A DNA stretch of 64,000 nt from an uncultured Marinobacterium sp. (GCA_947501565.1 CANMWJ010000002.1:186001-250000); one strand, 5' to 3'; counted from the first letter of the stretch, positions 38,845 through 48,684 are shown. Numbers and translations: made by a program. Notes: generated by a model not told the origin, from the sequence alone.

Positions 38845-39870
38845 GTGGAAAGAACATTTAACGTCGCGATCGTGGGTGCCACCGGCCTGGTCGGTGAGGC
38901 GATGCTTGAGATACTGGAACAGCGTGAGTTTCCGGTTGGTGAGCTGTTTCTGCTGTCGGGTGAAAACTCCGCAGGCAAGAGTCTGCAGTTTCGTGATAAA
39001 TCGCACAAAGTAGAGCTGCTTCAGGATTTTGATTTTTCGCAGGTAGAGATTGCGCTGTTTTCTGCAGGCAGTGATGTCTCTATGCAGTATGCCCCGATCG
39101 CAGCTGATGCGGGTTGTGTGGTAATCGATAATACCTCGTGCTTCCGCTACGACCCGGATATTCCACTGGTGATTCCTGAAGTAAACCCTGAGATGGTGGG
39201 TGAGTACCGTAACCAGGGTATTATCGCGAATCCAAACTGCTCTACCATTCAGATGCTGATGGCGCTGGCACCGATCCATCGGGAAGTGGGTATCGAGCGT
39301 ATCAATGTGTCGACTTATCAGGCGGTGTCTGGTTCGGGTCGCAAAGCGGTGGAAGAGCTGGCGGGCCAGACGGCACGTTTGCTGAACGGCCTGAGCATCG
39401 ATCCTGAGGTGTACCCAAAACAGATCACCTTTAACGTTCTGCCGCAGATCGATGCGATGCAGGACAACGGCTACACTCGCGAAGAGATGAAGATGGTGCT
39501 GGAAACCCAGAAGATTCTGGGTGATGACAGTATCCGTGTAAATCCGACCTGTGTTCGCGTACCTGTGTTCTTCGGGCACTCTGAGTCGGTACATGTCGAA
39601 ACCCGCGACGCGATCTCTGCTCTGGAGGTGCGTAGTCTGCTGGAGATGATGCCGGGTGTAGAGGTGGTTGATGAGCCAGAGCAGGAAGATGGTTTTGCGA
39701 CGCCAGTGACCGACGGTGTAGGCAAGGACGAAGTTTTCGTCAGCCGAATTCGCGAAGATATCTCTACGCCAAATGGTATCAATATGTGGGTTGTGGCAGA
39801 CAATGTGCGAAAAGGCGCGGCTTTGAACAGTGTTCAGATAGCAGAGCTATTGATCCAACACTATCTGTAA
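38845..39870 (+). CDS. Second aspartate-semialdehyde dehydrogenase-like protein (USG-1/Asd2 family)
   Basis: A 341-residue ASADH-fold protein of the Gram-positive/USG-1-type branch: V-G-A-T-G-L-V-G-E near the start, catalytic Cys in A-N-P-N-C-S-T, and Q-A-V-S-G-S-G. The retained Cys suggests it could be an active enzyme, unlike USG-1 proteins that have lost residues. GTG start. The order asd-asd2-fimV matches pseudomonads. Whether it supplies aspartate semialdehyde or acts on another substrate cannot be told. Confidence 0.85.
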   Translation: MERTFNVAIVGATGLVGEAMLEILEQREFPVGELFLLSGENSAGKSLQFRDKSHKVELLQDFDFSQVEIALFSAGSDVSMQYAPIAADAGCVVIDNTSCFRYDPDIPLVIPEVNPEMVGEYRNQGIIANPNCSTIQMLMALAPIHREVGIERINVSTYQAVSGSGRKAVEELAGQTARLLNGLSIDPEVYPKQITFNVLPQIDAMQDNGYTREEMKMVLETQKILGDDSIRVNPTCVRVPVFFGHSESVHVETRDAISALEVRSLLEMMPGVEVVDEPEQEDGFATPVTDGVGKDEVFVSRIREDISTPNGINMWVVADNVRKGAALNSVQIAELLIQHYL

Positions 39871-39989
39871 GGTAAAACAGAGCCTCAATCGTATTATTTG
39901 CCGTGAGGCTGTGGGTAGCGCTCTGATGTAAAGTCAGAGTGCTTTCCGCGTTGGCGCGGTGCTTCTTATGGGTTAACTCGGGATAGGTG

Positions 39990-41699
39990 ATGTTGCGCAA
40001 GCTGTTGACCAGCCTTGTATGTGCGGGAATCCTTGCTAGTCATTCCGCCAACGCATTGGACCTTGGTGCAATGCATATCTATTCGGTCGCAGATGAGCCT
40101 CTGGATGCAGAGATAACCCTGCTTGAAGTAGAAGACTTTACTGCCGAGCACATTAAACCGCGTTTTGCGGGTGTTGATGATCTGGCGCTTTCCGGGTTAG
40201 ACGCGAAACGTTACCTGAGAGATGTTCAGCTTCAGGTTGTGATCAACAAAGGCGGAGAATCCTCTATCCGTCTGTCCTCACCTCGACCGATTAATACCAG
40301 CTTTATTAGCTTCCTACTTGAGGTTAACTGGCCGAATGGGCGTTTGCTGCGCGAATATACGGCCCTGTTAAAAGGTGCTCCGGCACCCAGTCCCAAGCCT
40401 GTAGAAACAGTAAGTCCGGCCCGGAAACAGCCACAACCAACTGTTGATATAGCCCGTGATGCTCCCCCGGTTAGGTCGATTCCTAAGGCCGAGGTGATTC
40501 GACTTAAGCCAGCGGGTGAGGGCGTCGCTACCACAAGCGCAGTATCAAAAGCTGATGTCGGCTTGCCGTCCGGTACGCGCTTAACGTCAGCTGCTGTTAC
40601 CCCTGAGGAGCAGACTGCTGCACCAAAACCTGCCGTATCTTCGGTCGCTTCTCAGCAAATACCGCCACAGAAAAAGCCACCAGAGATCATAGATCATTCA
40701 CGACCGTTTGTGCCTGATCCAAAGGTATCTGAGCGCGACGCGGATGTTACCCCGTCGATTAAGCCTGCGATCGTTAAGCCGGTTGCTGTTGCAAGCGTTG
40801 TCGAGATCCCTGCGAGCCAAGCCCAAGCCAGTGAGCCTGCGTCAGTCGAGATTGAGCAGCAGGATGCTGCTGCCCGCCGCATTAAGGTTGGAGCTAAAGA
40901 GACGCTTTGGGATCTAACGCAAAGGCATCGCATCTCAGGGGCATATACCAACCAGCAGATGATGCTGGCGCTCTACACCAAAAATCCAGAAGCTTTTGTG
41001 AATGGCAGCATTAATGGGCTTAAGGGTGGTACGACGCTTCTGTTACCGACAGAGCAGGAGGTCGCTAGTGTCAGCGCACATGATGCGTTGGTGAAGATTC
41101 GTAAAGCGCTCAAAGCACCTGCTCAACCTGGTGTCAAAGCTGTTGCAAAGGTCGATACGGTTGTCGTAGGTCCAAAGCAGACGCTTTGGGATCTGGTTAT
41201 TTCCAATCGTGCCAGTGATGCGGTCAATCCGCGTCAGCTCATGCTGGCGTTGGTGAAGAAAAATCCTCACGCCTTCGAGGGTGGCAACATCAATCGAATG
41301 CGCAAAGGTGTGACATTAAAAATGCCTTCATTGGCAGAATACAATGCGCTGTCGGCTGCACAGGCGTATAACGAAGTCGCACGTCAGATCTCCCGGAAGG
41401 CCAGTACGGGAGGCTCTCAGGTAGATAAGCCAGAAAATATGGTGGCTCGGACCACTGGTGAAGCTTCGGCCCAGACTCCGCAGGCCCCGAAAGTTGTTCG
41501 TATTGGCGCCAGGGAGACCTTGTGGAGTATCGCTATTAATAACCTGCCAGATAGTTCAGTTCGTGCGGGTGTAATGATCAAAGCGATCATGGCCAAAAAC
41601 CCTCACGCTTTCGCCAACAATGATATGAACCAGATGCGGGTGGGGGCGCTGCTTAAGATGCCCACAATGCAGGATATTCAGCGTATCAAAGCCCAGTAA
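39990..41699 (+). CDS. Short FimV-like protein with three LysM-type repeats
   Basis: A 569-residue exported protein: signal peptide (cleaved after A-N-A, about residue 22) and an N-terminal domain like that of FimV (L-D-L-G-A-M-H-I, E-P-L-D-A-E-I, E-V-N-W-P-N-G-R-L). A Pro/Ala/Lys-rich stretch follows, then three repeats, each with an E/Q-T-L-W-x-L/I motif, at about 296-348, 388-442 and 500-557. It lacks the membrane helix, acidic region and C-terminal domain of true FimV. It is followed directly by fimV, so it is a paralogue by duplication. The LysM repeats imply peptidoglycan binding. Confidence 0.85.
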   Translation: MLRKLLTSLVCAGILASHSANALDLGAMHIYSVADEPLDAEITLLEVEDFTAEHIKPRFAGVDDLALSGLDAKRYLRDVQLQVVINKGGESSIRLSSPRPINTSFISFLLEVNWPNGRLLREYTALLKGAPAPSPKPVETVSPARKQPQPTVDIARDAPPVRSIPKAEVIRLKPAGEGVATTSAVSKADVGLPSGTRLTSAAVTPEEQTAAPKPAVSSVASQQIPPQKKPPEIIDHSRPFVPDPKVSERDADVTPSIKPAIVKPVAVASVVEIPASQAQASEPASVEIEQQDAAARRIKVGAKETLWDLTQRHRISGAYTNQQMMLALYTKNPEAFVNGSINGLKGGTTLLLPTEQEVASVSAHDALVKIRKALKAPAQPGVKAVAKVDTVVVGPKQTLWDLVISNRASDAVNPRQLMLALVKKNPHAFEGGNINRMRKGVTLKMPSLAEYNALSAAQAYNEVARQISRKASTGGSQVDKPENMVARTTGEASAQTPQAPKVVRIGARETLWSIAINNLPDSSVRAGVMIKAIMAKNPHAFANNDMNQMRVGALLKMPTMQDIQRIKAQ

Positions 41700-41709
41700 A
41701 ATTGGCGTG

Positions 41710-41742
41710 CTTCGCTTTGCCGGTTACTTATGAAAAGCGAAG
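41710..41742. repeat. Hairpin after the short FimV-like gene
   Basis: CTTCGCTTT pairs with AAAGCGAAG across 15 bases; no T-run, so a weak terminator at best. Confidence 0.5.
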
Positions 41743-41799
41743 AGGTGCCGATACATCGGTTAATCTGATCCGGATTCTTGAACGATAAACCACTTATTT

Positions 41800-41873
41800 T
41801 ACGGTCACAGATCGGATTTAGTACGGAGAATGCGGGTAATTAGTAAAACTATCCGATATGTGGCTTGACCGTA
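41800..41873. repeat. Nested inverted repeats spanning the fimV promoter
   Basis: Outer arms TACGGTCA (41800-41807) and TGACCGTA (41866-41873), inner arms ATCGGAT (41811-41817) and ATCCGAT (41851-41857). The right outer arm overlaps the fimV -35 box. The 269-bp region 41700-41968 otherwise holds no gene. Confidence 0.55.
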
Positions 41874-41893
41874 CTACGCCTTATAAATAATAC
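41865..41893 (+). promoter_or_regulatory. Probable fimV promoter
   Basis: TTGACC (41865-41870), 17-bp spacer, TAATAC (41888-41893), about 75 bp upstream of fimV. Confidence 0.65.
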
Positions 41894-41968
41894 TTTCCGG
41901 AGATTTCGGAATCTGCAACTCTATGATTTTTACGATAATTTCTTGAGTGCATGTAAACAAGGAAACTG

Positions 41969-44900
41969 ATGATGCTGCGCAAACTCGCTCTAAGCCTTGC
42001 TCTGGCAGGGGCCCTGAGTTCGTCAAATTCTTATGCGCTTGGCCTTGGTGACATAAAGATCAACTCTGCACTCAACGAACCGTTGAATGCGGAGATCCAA
42101 CTTTTAGAAGCCCGTAAACTGAATCCGTTGCAGATTCAGCCGCGTATGGCGGACATCGATGAGTATGTCCTGGCTGGCATTGATAAGCAGCGTTTCCTCT
42201 CTGATGTAACCTTCAAAGTGATCCTGGGGCCCGATGGCAACGGTCGAATCCGCCTTACATCACGTGATCCTGTAAAAGAACCTTTCCTTAACTTCCTCGT
42301 TGAAGTGAACTGGCCAAATGGCCGGTTGGTGCGCGAATACACCCTGTTGCTTGATCCGCCGGCATTTGATCCGAGCGCGCAGCGTCGCACGGTGCAGCCA
42401 GCGCGGACTGTCCAGCGCCCGCCTGCTGTTGTAGCGCAACCAGCGCCACAGGAGCCTAAGCCAGTTGCGGTTGCGCCAGTTAAGAACATCCGTACCGAGA
42501 TGACGCCGCGGCAGGTGTTTGTCGATGTTCATGACTCCCTGTGGAGTATCTCTGATAAGTATCGCCCGAACGAAACAGTCACAAAAAGCCAGATGGCACT
42601 GGCGTTATTGAAAAAGAACCCGGATGCCTTTGTTGGTAATAACATCAACCGCATGAAGGCGGGTGTTGTGCTTGACCTGCCAACACTGGATGAGATCAAC
42701 GCGCTAACGGCTAAAGAAGCAGCGGCAGAAGTTCTGAGACAGAACGATGCCTGGAAGAATCGTGGTCGTAAGGCGGCGCCGAAAGCATCAGCTAAACCGT
42801 TGGTGGCGACTGTTAAGCGTAAAGAGCCGGAAAAAGCTGCAGACGCTGCGCCTAAACCGCTGGTGCGTAAAGAAGTACCAGTAGTGCAGCCTGAGCCAGA
42901 GGCTCCGCCAGCTGACGACGCAGCACTGAAAGAGCTGGAAGATGCACGTCTGGCTCTGGAGCAGCAGCTGAACTCCACTCAGGATGAAGTGGGTGAGCTG
43001 CAGGGTGAGAACGAGCTGCTGAGTGATCGTCTGGAGATGATGCAGGGGCAGTTGGCCTCTATCCAGACCACAATTGACAGTAAAGATCAGAATATCGCCG
43101 ATCTTGAGGCACGACTTGCCGAACAGCAGGCGAGAATCGATGAATCCGAAAAAGGTTTCTTCACCAAACTGATGGAGAATCCGCTTTACCTGGCGGGCAT
43201 CGGTGGTGGGCTGGTACTGCTGTTAATAGGTGCGCTGGTCGCTCTATTCCTGAAACGTCGCAAGGCGAAGAAGCAGGAAGAGGAGTCTGACGATGCGAGT
43301 GGTGCTGCAGCGGCGGCAGCTGCTGGCGTAGCGGCAGTGGCTGCGGCGGACGCAATCGCAGAGGATGAGACCGACGAAGTCACCGAGCCGGAAGCAGAAG
43401 AGACCGGCGTAGATGGGGACTCTGCGGGTGAGGCACCAGCAGAGGAGGCAGCGGATGATCTGCAGGATCTGTCCGATCTTGACCTGGATATGGATTTGGA
43501 TCTCGATCTGGATGACAGCGATATGCTGGCGGATACCGTTGAGCCGGTCGCCGATGGCGGGGATACGCTGCTCGATGATGACGAGTTCGATCTGGGATTG
43601 GATGATGACGCCGCTTCCGATACGGCTGGTGGTGCAGAGGATGAAGATCTCGAAAACCTCTTGGTCAACGACTTGGGTGAAGACCTGTCTGACAGTGCGC
43701 TCGAGCTGGACTCTGAACTTGATGACGGTGATCTGGAGTTCAATACTAGCTCGCCAGTAGAGACCAGTGATGAACTGGACGATATTCTCAGCAGCGACAG
43801 CGAGTTGGAGTCTGATCTCAGCGTAGATGACCTCGGTATCGACTTCGACGATATCGAGAGTATCGGTTCTGCTGATGCCGAAGAGAAAACAGATGATTCA
43901 GGTGATCTGGAATTCGATATTGATGATATCGGCCTGGATGACCTGGGGCTGGATGATGAACCGGCCGCTGAAGCGGGCTCCGAAGAGGTAAGTGCCGCTG
44001 AGCTGGAGGTAGAATCTCCGGATGATATTGTCGATGCTGATGATATTGAGGCGTTACTTGCGCAGGCTGCTGCAGAGACTGAAGGTGAAGAGGATCTGCT
44101 TGATCTGGCAGCCGACCTGCCCGCGGTGGACGCAACGGCAGATGTAGCGGCCGAAGAAGAACTCACAGATATTGACGATATCGACGCGTTGCTTGCTCAG
44201 GCGTCTGCGGAGATGGAGGGTGAGGAAGATCTTCTGGATCTTTCTGATATTGCAGAAACGCCAGAAGAGCCTGCTGTAGCAGAGTCAGAAGAGTCATTAG
44301 ATGCGATCGTTGATGTTGATGACATCGATGCTCTGCTGGCGGAGGTCAATGAGCCTGTTGTAGCAGAGGAACCAGCGGAGGCAGAAGCGCCGGAGCTGTC
44401 TGACGATGATCTGACCTCCAGTCTCCTGGACGATGCTGATCTGGATTCGTTGCTTGCGGACACAGCGCAGCTAGCGGATGAAAAAGAGAAGCAGGAAGAA
44501 GCTGAGCTGGATCTGACCGAAGAGCCAGAGATGGATCTGGATGATCTGCTGGCAAGCGTTGGAATCGATGAGGCAGAACTTGAAGAAGTTACGGAGCCTG
44601 AATCAGATCAGCCTGAAGCTGCAGTTGAGAGTGACGTCGTAAGCGATGACATCGAACTGGATGAACTCGATCTGTCAGGCTTAGAGGCTGCGGAAGACGA
44701 AGAGCCGCTGGGTGATGCCGATGCGCTGCTAGCGGATCTGGAATCTTTGGTTAATGAAGATGAGCAGGAAGACGAGCTTGCTACCAGTGAAGAGTCCGAT
44801 GTAACTGATCTGCTCAGTGAGCTGGAACTTGATCTGACAGCTGATGAGGGCGATGCCCCTGAAGCGGAAGCGGAAACTGCGGAAGATGCGCTGGCTGATC

Positions 44901-45928
44901 TGGAAAGTGAGCTGGGTCTGGACACAGATCTGGAGCTTGACCTGGATGCGCTGTCTGCTGAGCTTGAAGGTGATGCCGCGGAGCCTGCCGGGGATACGGT
45001 TGCTCCTGAAGTTGAGCTAACGGATGAGCTGGCGCTTGATGATGATCTGCTAAGTGAGCTGTCGCTCGAAGATGATGCTGAAGAGGTGCTGTCGGCGCCA
45101 GCGGAACAGAGTGACTTCGATGCTGAGGTTGAATCTCTTCTTAACGAAGTGGTTGAGAAGTCGGACCTTCAGCCAGCGGTTGATGCTGCAGATGACCTTG
45201 CCGTTGAGGAGGTCGCGTCTGAGTCTGGGGTTGCTGATCTGGAACCGGAGCAACCGCTTGAGATTGAAGATCTCGACGAAATTGATCTTGATCTGGGCGA
45301 CATGGATCTCGAACAGTTGCTGGAAGAGGCGGCGTCTGAAGACGTGGCTGAGGCTCCTGCTGCACCTGAAGTTGCAACTGGCGAAGATAGTACAGAAGAG
45401 GCCTCTGATACGGCTGAGCTGGATGAGATCAGCGCGCAGTTGGGAGACCTTGAAGAGCTTGATATTTCCGATGTCATTGAGGGGCTTGATGATGTCGGCA
45501 GTTCCGATCTGGCTGATCTGGATCTCGATTTCGAGCTGGAGGAGTCTGACCTCACCGGTGGCGATAACGCAGCGGGTGATGTTGCGGACGGTCCGGTTAA
45601 TGAGGTTGAGGAAGAGCTGACAGCTAACATCGTTCATGACCTGGACGCGGAGCTGGATAGTGAGCTGCAATCGCTGCTGAATGGTACAGATGGCGATATC
45701 GAGCTGGAAGAGACCGACGCCGATGAAGAGGATCTGGAAGAGATCGATGGCTGGGCATTGCTTGAAGGTGCTGATGAGCTGGAGACTAAGCTGGACCTTG
45801 CGCGCGCTTACATCGATATGGAAGATGCGGACGGTGCACGGGAAATCCTGCAAGAGATTATCAATGAAGGTAGTGATCAGCAGAAGCAGGAAGCAGGTGA
45901 TCTGCTGGAGAGTTTGAGTAGTTTATAA
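41969..45928 (+). CDS. fimV: FimV, pole-organising peptidoglycan-binding protein
   Basis: Inner-membrane hub protein of 1319 residues needed for pole organisation and type IV pili/twitching in Pseudomonas. Order: signal peptide (residues 1-23); conserved FimV N-terminal domain; one LysM-type domain near 180-232 (D-S-L-W-S-I); basic/Pro-rich linker; coiled coil about 310-395; transmembrane helix about 406-430; a very acidic region about 445-1260 with D-D-I-D-A-L-L-A repeats; and a C-terminal TPR-like FimV domain (L-E-T-K-L-D-L-A-R-A-Y). ATG ATG at the start makes 41972 an alternative. It has its own promoter and sits between asd2 and truA, as in pseudomonads. Confidence 0.95.
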   Translation: MMLRKLALSLALAGALSSSNSYALGLGDIKINSALNEPLNAEIQLLEARKLNPLQIQPRMADIDEYVLAGIDKQRFLSDVTFKVILGPDGNGRIRLTSRDPVKEPFLNFLVEVNWPNGRLVREYTLLLDPPAFDPSAQRRTVQPARTVQRPPAVVAQPAPQEPKPVAVAPVKNIRTEMTPRQVFVDVHDSLWSISDKYRPNETVTKSQMALALLKKNPDAFVGNNINRMKAGVVLDLPTLDEINALTAKEAAAEVLRQNDAWKNRGRKAAPKASAKPLVATVKRKEPEKAADAAPKPLVRKEVPVVQPEPEAPPADDAALKELEDARLALEQQLNSTQDEVGELQGENELLSDRLEMMQGQLASIQTTIDSKDQNIADLEARLAEQQARIDESEKGFFTKLMENPLYLAGIGGGLVLLLIGALVALFLKRRKAKKQEEESDDASGAAAAAAAGVAAVAAADAIAEDETDEVTEPEAEETGVDGDSAGEAPAEEAADDLQDLSDLDLDMDLDLDLDDSDMLADTVEPVADGGDTLLDDDEFDLGLDDDAASDTAGGAEDEDLENLLVNDLGEDLSDSALELDSELDDGDLEFNTSSPVETSDELDDILSSDSELESDLSVDDLGIDFDDIESIGSADAEEKTDDSGDLEFDIDDIGLDDLGLDDEPAAEAGSEEVSAAELEVESPDDIVDADDIEALLAQAAAETEGEEDLLDLAADLPAVDATADVAAEEELTDIDDIDALLAQASAEMEGEEDLLDLSDIAETPEEPAVAESEESLDAIVDVDDIDALLAEVNEPVVAEEPAEAEAPELSDDDLTSSLLDDADLDSLLADTAQLADEKEKQEEAELDLTEEPEMDLDDLLASVGIDEAELEEVTEPESDQPEAAVESDVVSDDIELDELDLSGLEAAEDEEPLGDADALLADLESLVNEDEQEDELATSEESDVTDLLSELELDLTADEGDAPEAEAETAEDALADLESELGLDTDLELDLDALSAELEGDAAEPAGDTVAPEVELTDELALDDDLLSELSLEDDAEEVLSAPAEQSDFDAEVESLLNEVVEKSDLQPAVDAADDLAVEEVASESGVADLEPEQPLEIEDLDEIDLDLGDMDLEQLLEEAASEDVAEAPAAPEVATGEDSTEEASDTAELDEISAQLGDLEELDISDVIEGLDDVGSSDLADLDLDFELEESDLTGGDNAAGDVADGPVNEVEEELTANIVHDLDAELDSELQSLLNGTDGDIELEETDADEEDLEEIDGWALLEGADELETKLDLARAYIDMEDADGAREILQEIINEGSDQQKQEAGDLLESLSSL

Positions 45929-45931
45929 CCT

Positions 45932-46771
45932 ATGTCTGAAGTTTCTCAGGACCAACAAGGGGCGATTTCGATCGCCCCTTATCGTTATGCTCTTTGTATC
46001 GAATATCAGGGTACCCACTATCGGGGCTGGCAGATTCAGAAGGGCGTCATCAGTATTCAGGAAACCCTGGAAAAAGCGCTTTCAACAGTGGCGAATGAAC
46101 CTGTACACGTGGTGTGTGCCGGCCGCACTGATGCCTGTGTGAATGCGACATACCAGATAGTCCATTTTGAAAGCCACGCCAAGCGGACTGATCGTGCCTG
46201 GGTTATGGGTACGAACACCAAGCTGCCCGACGACATCGCCGTCAAATGGGCGATGTCTGTACCGGAAAGCTTCCACGCGCGATTCTCCGCGCAGCAGCGT
46301 CGTTATCGCTATGTTATTTTGAGCGCGCCGGTGAAACCTGCGTTGCTGGCAAAAGGTGTGACCTGGACCTACAAATCCCTTGATGTCGATCGGATGAATG
46401 AGGCGGCGACACATCTGGTGGGTGAGCATAACTTCAACTCCTATCGCGCGGTTAACTGTCAGGCGCACAGCCCAATTCGGGAGGTGCGTGAGTTAAAGGT
46501 ATACCGCAACGGGCAACTGATCGTGATTGATGTGGCGGCTAATGCGTTCCTGCATCATATGGTCAGAAACATCGCAGGCGTGCTGATGAAGATCGGCTGT
46601 GGTGAGGCTGAGCCTGTCTGGGCGAAAGAGGTATTGGATGCTCAGGACAGGCGTCAGGGTGGGGTAACTGCACCGCCATATGGTCTTTATTTCGTCGATG
46701 TACATTACCCGGAAGAGTTTGCACTGCCGAAATCTGATCTGGGCCCTTATTTCCTCACCGCGCTGGACTAA
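45932..46771 (+). CDS. truA: tRNA pseudouridine(38-40) synthase
   Basis: Forms pseudouridine in the tRNA anticodon arm. The 279-residue protein has I-E-Y-Q-G-T-H-Y-R-G-W-Q, then the catalytic Asp motif A-G-R-T-D-A-C-V-N and L-L-A-K-G. The ATG is 3 bp after the fimV stop and has no strong ribosome binding site. A perfect hairpin with a UUCG loop lies within its codons 9-17. Confidence 0.95.
   Translation: MSEVSQDQQGAISIAPYRYALCIEYQGTHYRGWQIQKGVISIQETLEKALSTVANEPVHVVCAGRTDACVNATYQIVHFESHAKRTDRAWVMGTNTKLPDDIAVKWAMSVPESFHARFSAQQRRYRYVILSAPVKPALLAKGVTWTYKSLDVDRMNEAATHLVGEHNFNSYRAVNCQAHSPIREVRELKVYRNGQLIVIDVAANAFLHHMVRNIAGVLMKIGCGEAEPVWAKEVLDAQDRRQGGVTAPPYGLYFVDVHYPEEFALPKSDLGPYFLTALD
45957..45980 (+). 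other. Perfect UUCG-capped hairpin inside the start of truA
   Basis: AAGGGGCGAT (45957-45966) pairs perfectly with ATCGCCCCTT (45971-45980) with loop TTCG, beginning 25 bases into truA. No T-run follows. Confidence 0.6.
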
Positions 46772-46822
46772 CGTTCGCCCTAAGCATCTGATAACATACT
46801 GGGTTTTCCGGACGAGATAGTT

Positions 46823-47446
46823 GTGAACAGAACGCGTATTAAAATCTGTGGCATTACCCGCCAGGAAGATGCTGATGTTGCAGTTGCGGCAGGCGCAGAT
46901 GCGCTGGGGTTTGTCTTCTACGATCCGAGCCCTCGGAATGTAGGTGTTGATCAGGCTGCGGAGATCATTCGTAACCTGCCCGCGTTTGTGACGAGTACCG
47001 CACTGTTCGTCAACGCAGATGTCTCCACCGTGCAGCAGGTTATTGATTCAACCTGTATTGATCTGCTGCAGTTTCATGGTGATGAAAACGTTGCATACTG
47101 CGAGCAATTTGCACGACCTTATATGAAAGCGATCCGCATGAAGCCGGGCGTGGATGTGGCGGCAGAGTGCGCTCGTTATGCCAGTGCTTCGGCGATTCTG
47201 TTAGATGCATATCGTCCAGGCGTGCCAGGCGGTACGGGTGAATCATTCGACTGGGAGCTTATCCCGGAAGAGGTCCGTGGTTCTATCGTGCTCGCAGGTG
47301 GTCTGACTCCGGACAATATTCGTAAAGCGGTTGAGACCGTAAATCCCTTTGCCGTTGATGTCAGCGGAGGCGTAGAAGCCAGTAAAGGGATTAAAGATAA
47401 AGAAAAAGTAGAGAAGTTTATTCAAGAGGTTAATCGTGCCGATTAA
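46823..47446 (+). CDS. trpF: Phosphoribosylanthranilate isomerase
   Basis: TIM-barrel isomerase of tryptophan synthesis; 207 residues. K-I-C-G-I-T at the start with catalytic Cys, G-F-V-F-Y, L-L-Q-F-H-G near the middle, and the catalytic Asp/phosphate motif D-V-S-G-G-V-E. GTG start. It overlaps trpB by 11 bp. It lies between truA and trpB, as in many gammaproteobacteria. Confidence 0.95.
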   Translation: MNRTRIKICGITRQEDADVAVAAGADALGFVFYDPSPRNVGVDQAAEIIRNLPAFVTSTALFVNADVSTVQQVIDSTCIDLLQFHGDENVAYCEQFARPYMKAIRMKPGVDVAAECARYASASAILLDAYRPGVPGGTGESFDWELIPEEVRGSIVLAGGLTPDNIRKAVETVNPFAVDVSGGVEASKGIKDKEKVEKFIQEVNRAD

Positions 47447-48656
47447 GACTGATCTTTCCACAATTGCGCAAATGCCCGACGAACGCGGGCACTTTGGTCC
47501 CTATGGTGGTCGTTTTGTATCTGAGACCCTGATGGCTGCCCTGAAGCAGTTGGAGGAGACCTATGAGCGTTTGTGGCGAGACCCAGACTTCCAGGCCGAG
47601 TTCGACCGTGATCTGGCTCACTACGTGGGTCGTCCATCTCCGCTGTACCATGCGGTTCATCTGACCGAGTTGTGCGGCGGTGCGCAGATCTACCTGAAAC
47701 GCGAAGACCTGAACCACACCGGTGCACACAAAGTGAATAACACCATTGGTCAGGCGCTGCTGGCAAAATATACCGGCAAGCCACGCGTTATCGCCGAGAC
47801 CGGCGCAGGTCAGCACGGTGTTGCGTCTGCGACTGTAGCGGCGCGACTGGGTCTGGAATGTCAGGTGTACATGGGTGCTGAAGACGTGCAGCGTCAGGCA
47901 CTGAACGTATACCGTATGAAACTGCTGGGTGCAGAGGTTATCTCTGTTGAATCCGGTACTCGCACCTTGAAGGATGCGATGAACGAAGCGATGCGCGACT
48001 GGGTAACCAACGTCGACGACACCTTCTACATCATCGGGACTGCGGCAGGTCCACACCCGTATCCGAAGCTGGTTCGTGACTTCCAGTCCGTTATCGGTCG
48101 TGAAGCGCGTGCTCAGTGTCTGGAGCAGGCAGGTCGTCTGCCGGATGCGTTGGTTGCTTGTGTGGGCGGTGGTTCGAACGCAATCGGGCTGTTCCATCCG
48201 TTTATCGAAGATGGCGATGTGCGTATGGTCGGTGTAGAAGCGGGTGGTTACGGCGTTGAGTCCGGCCAGCATGCTGCACCGCTGACAGCTGGTCGTCCAG
48301 GTGTGCTGCACGGTAACCGCACCTACCTGATGGAAGACGATGCCGGACAGATTCTGGGTACTCACTCTGTATCTGCAGGTCTGGATTATCCAGGCGTTGG
48401 ACCTGAGCACTCCTACCTGAAAGACACCGGACGCGCGGAATACGTTGCGATCAACGACGACGAAGCGATGGATGCGTTCCGTACGCTGACCCGCGTTGAA
48501 GGCATCATGCCAGCCATCGAGTCCAGCCACGCTGTTGCACACGCCATGAAGATGGCGAAAGAGATGGATAAAGACCAGATCATCGTAGTGAACCTGTCTG
48601 GTCGTGGTGACAAAGATATTCATACCGTCGCACAGCTCGACGGTATCCAGGTCTGA
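47436..48656 (+). CDS. trpB: Tryptophan synthase beta chain
   Basis: PLP enzyme, 406 residues, joining indole and serine. The PLP Lys is in H-T-G-A-H-K-V-N-N; the phosphate loop is G-G-G-S-N-A; G-A-G-Q-H-G also conserved. The GTG start lies within trpF, with AAGAGG just upstream. It is followed 28 bp later by trpA. Confidence 0.97.
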   Translation: MPIKTDLSTIAQMPDERGHFGPYGGRFVSETLMAALKQLEETYERLWRDPDFQAEFDRDLAHYVGRPSPLYHAVHLTELCGGAQIYLKREDLNHTGAHKVNNTIGQALLAKYTGKPRVIAETGAGQHGVASATVAARLGLECQVYMGAEDVQRQALNVYRMKLLGAEVISVESGTRTLKDAMNEAMRDWVTNVDDTFYIIGTAAGPHPYPKLVRDFQSVIGREARAQCLEQAGRLPDALVACVGGGSNAIGLFHPFIEDGDVRMVGVEAGGYGVESGQHAAPLTAGRPGVLHGNRTYLMEDDAGQILGTHSVSAGLDYPGVGPEHSYLKDTGRAEYVAINDDEAMDAFRTLTRVEGIMPAIESSHAVAHAMKMAKEMDKDQIIVVNLSGRGDKDIHTVAQLDGIQV

Positions 48657-48684
48657 TCTTCGGACCTTAAGGACGGTAAAGAAC

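Noticed and set aside
37594-39594. A 666-codon minus-strand open frame opposite asd and the second asd
   Set aside because: It spans two genuine enzymes and their terminators; no domain and no ribosome binding site.
43186-44166. A Ser-rich 326-codon minus-strand frame opposite fimV
   Set aside because: It is the reverse of the Asp/Glu-rich part of FimV, where GAT/GAC/GAA read backwards give Ser-rich sequence.
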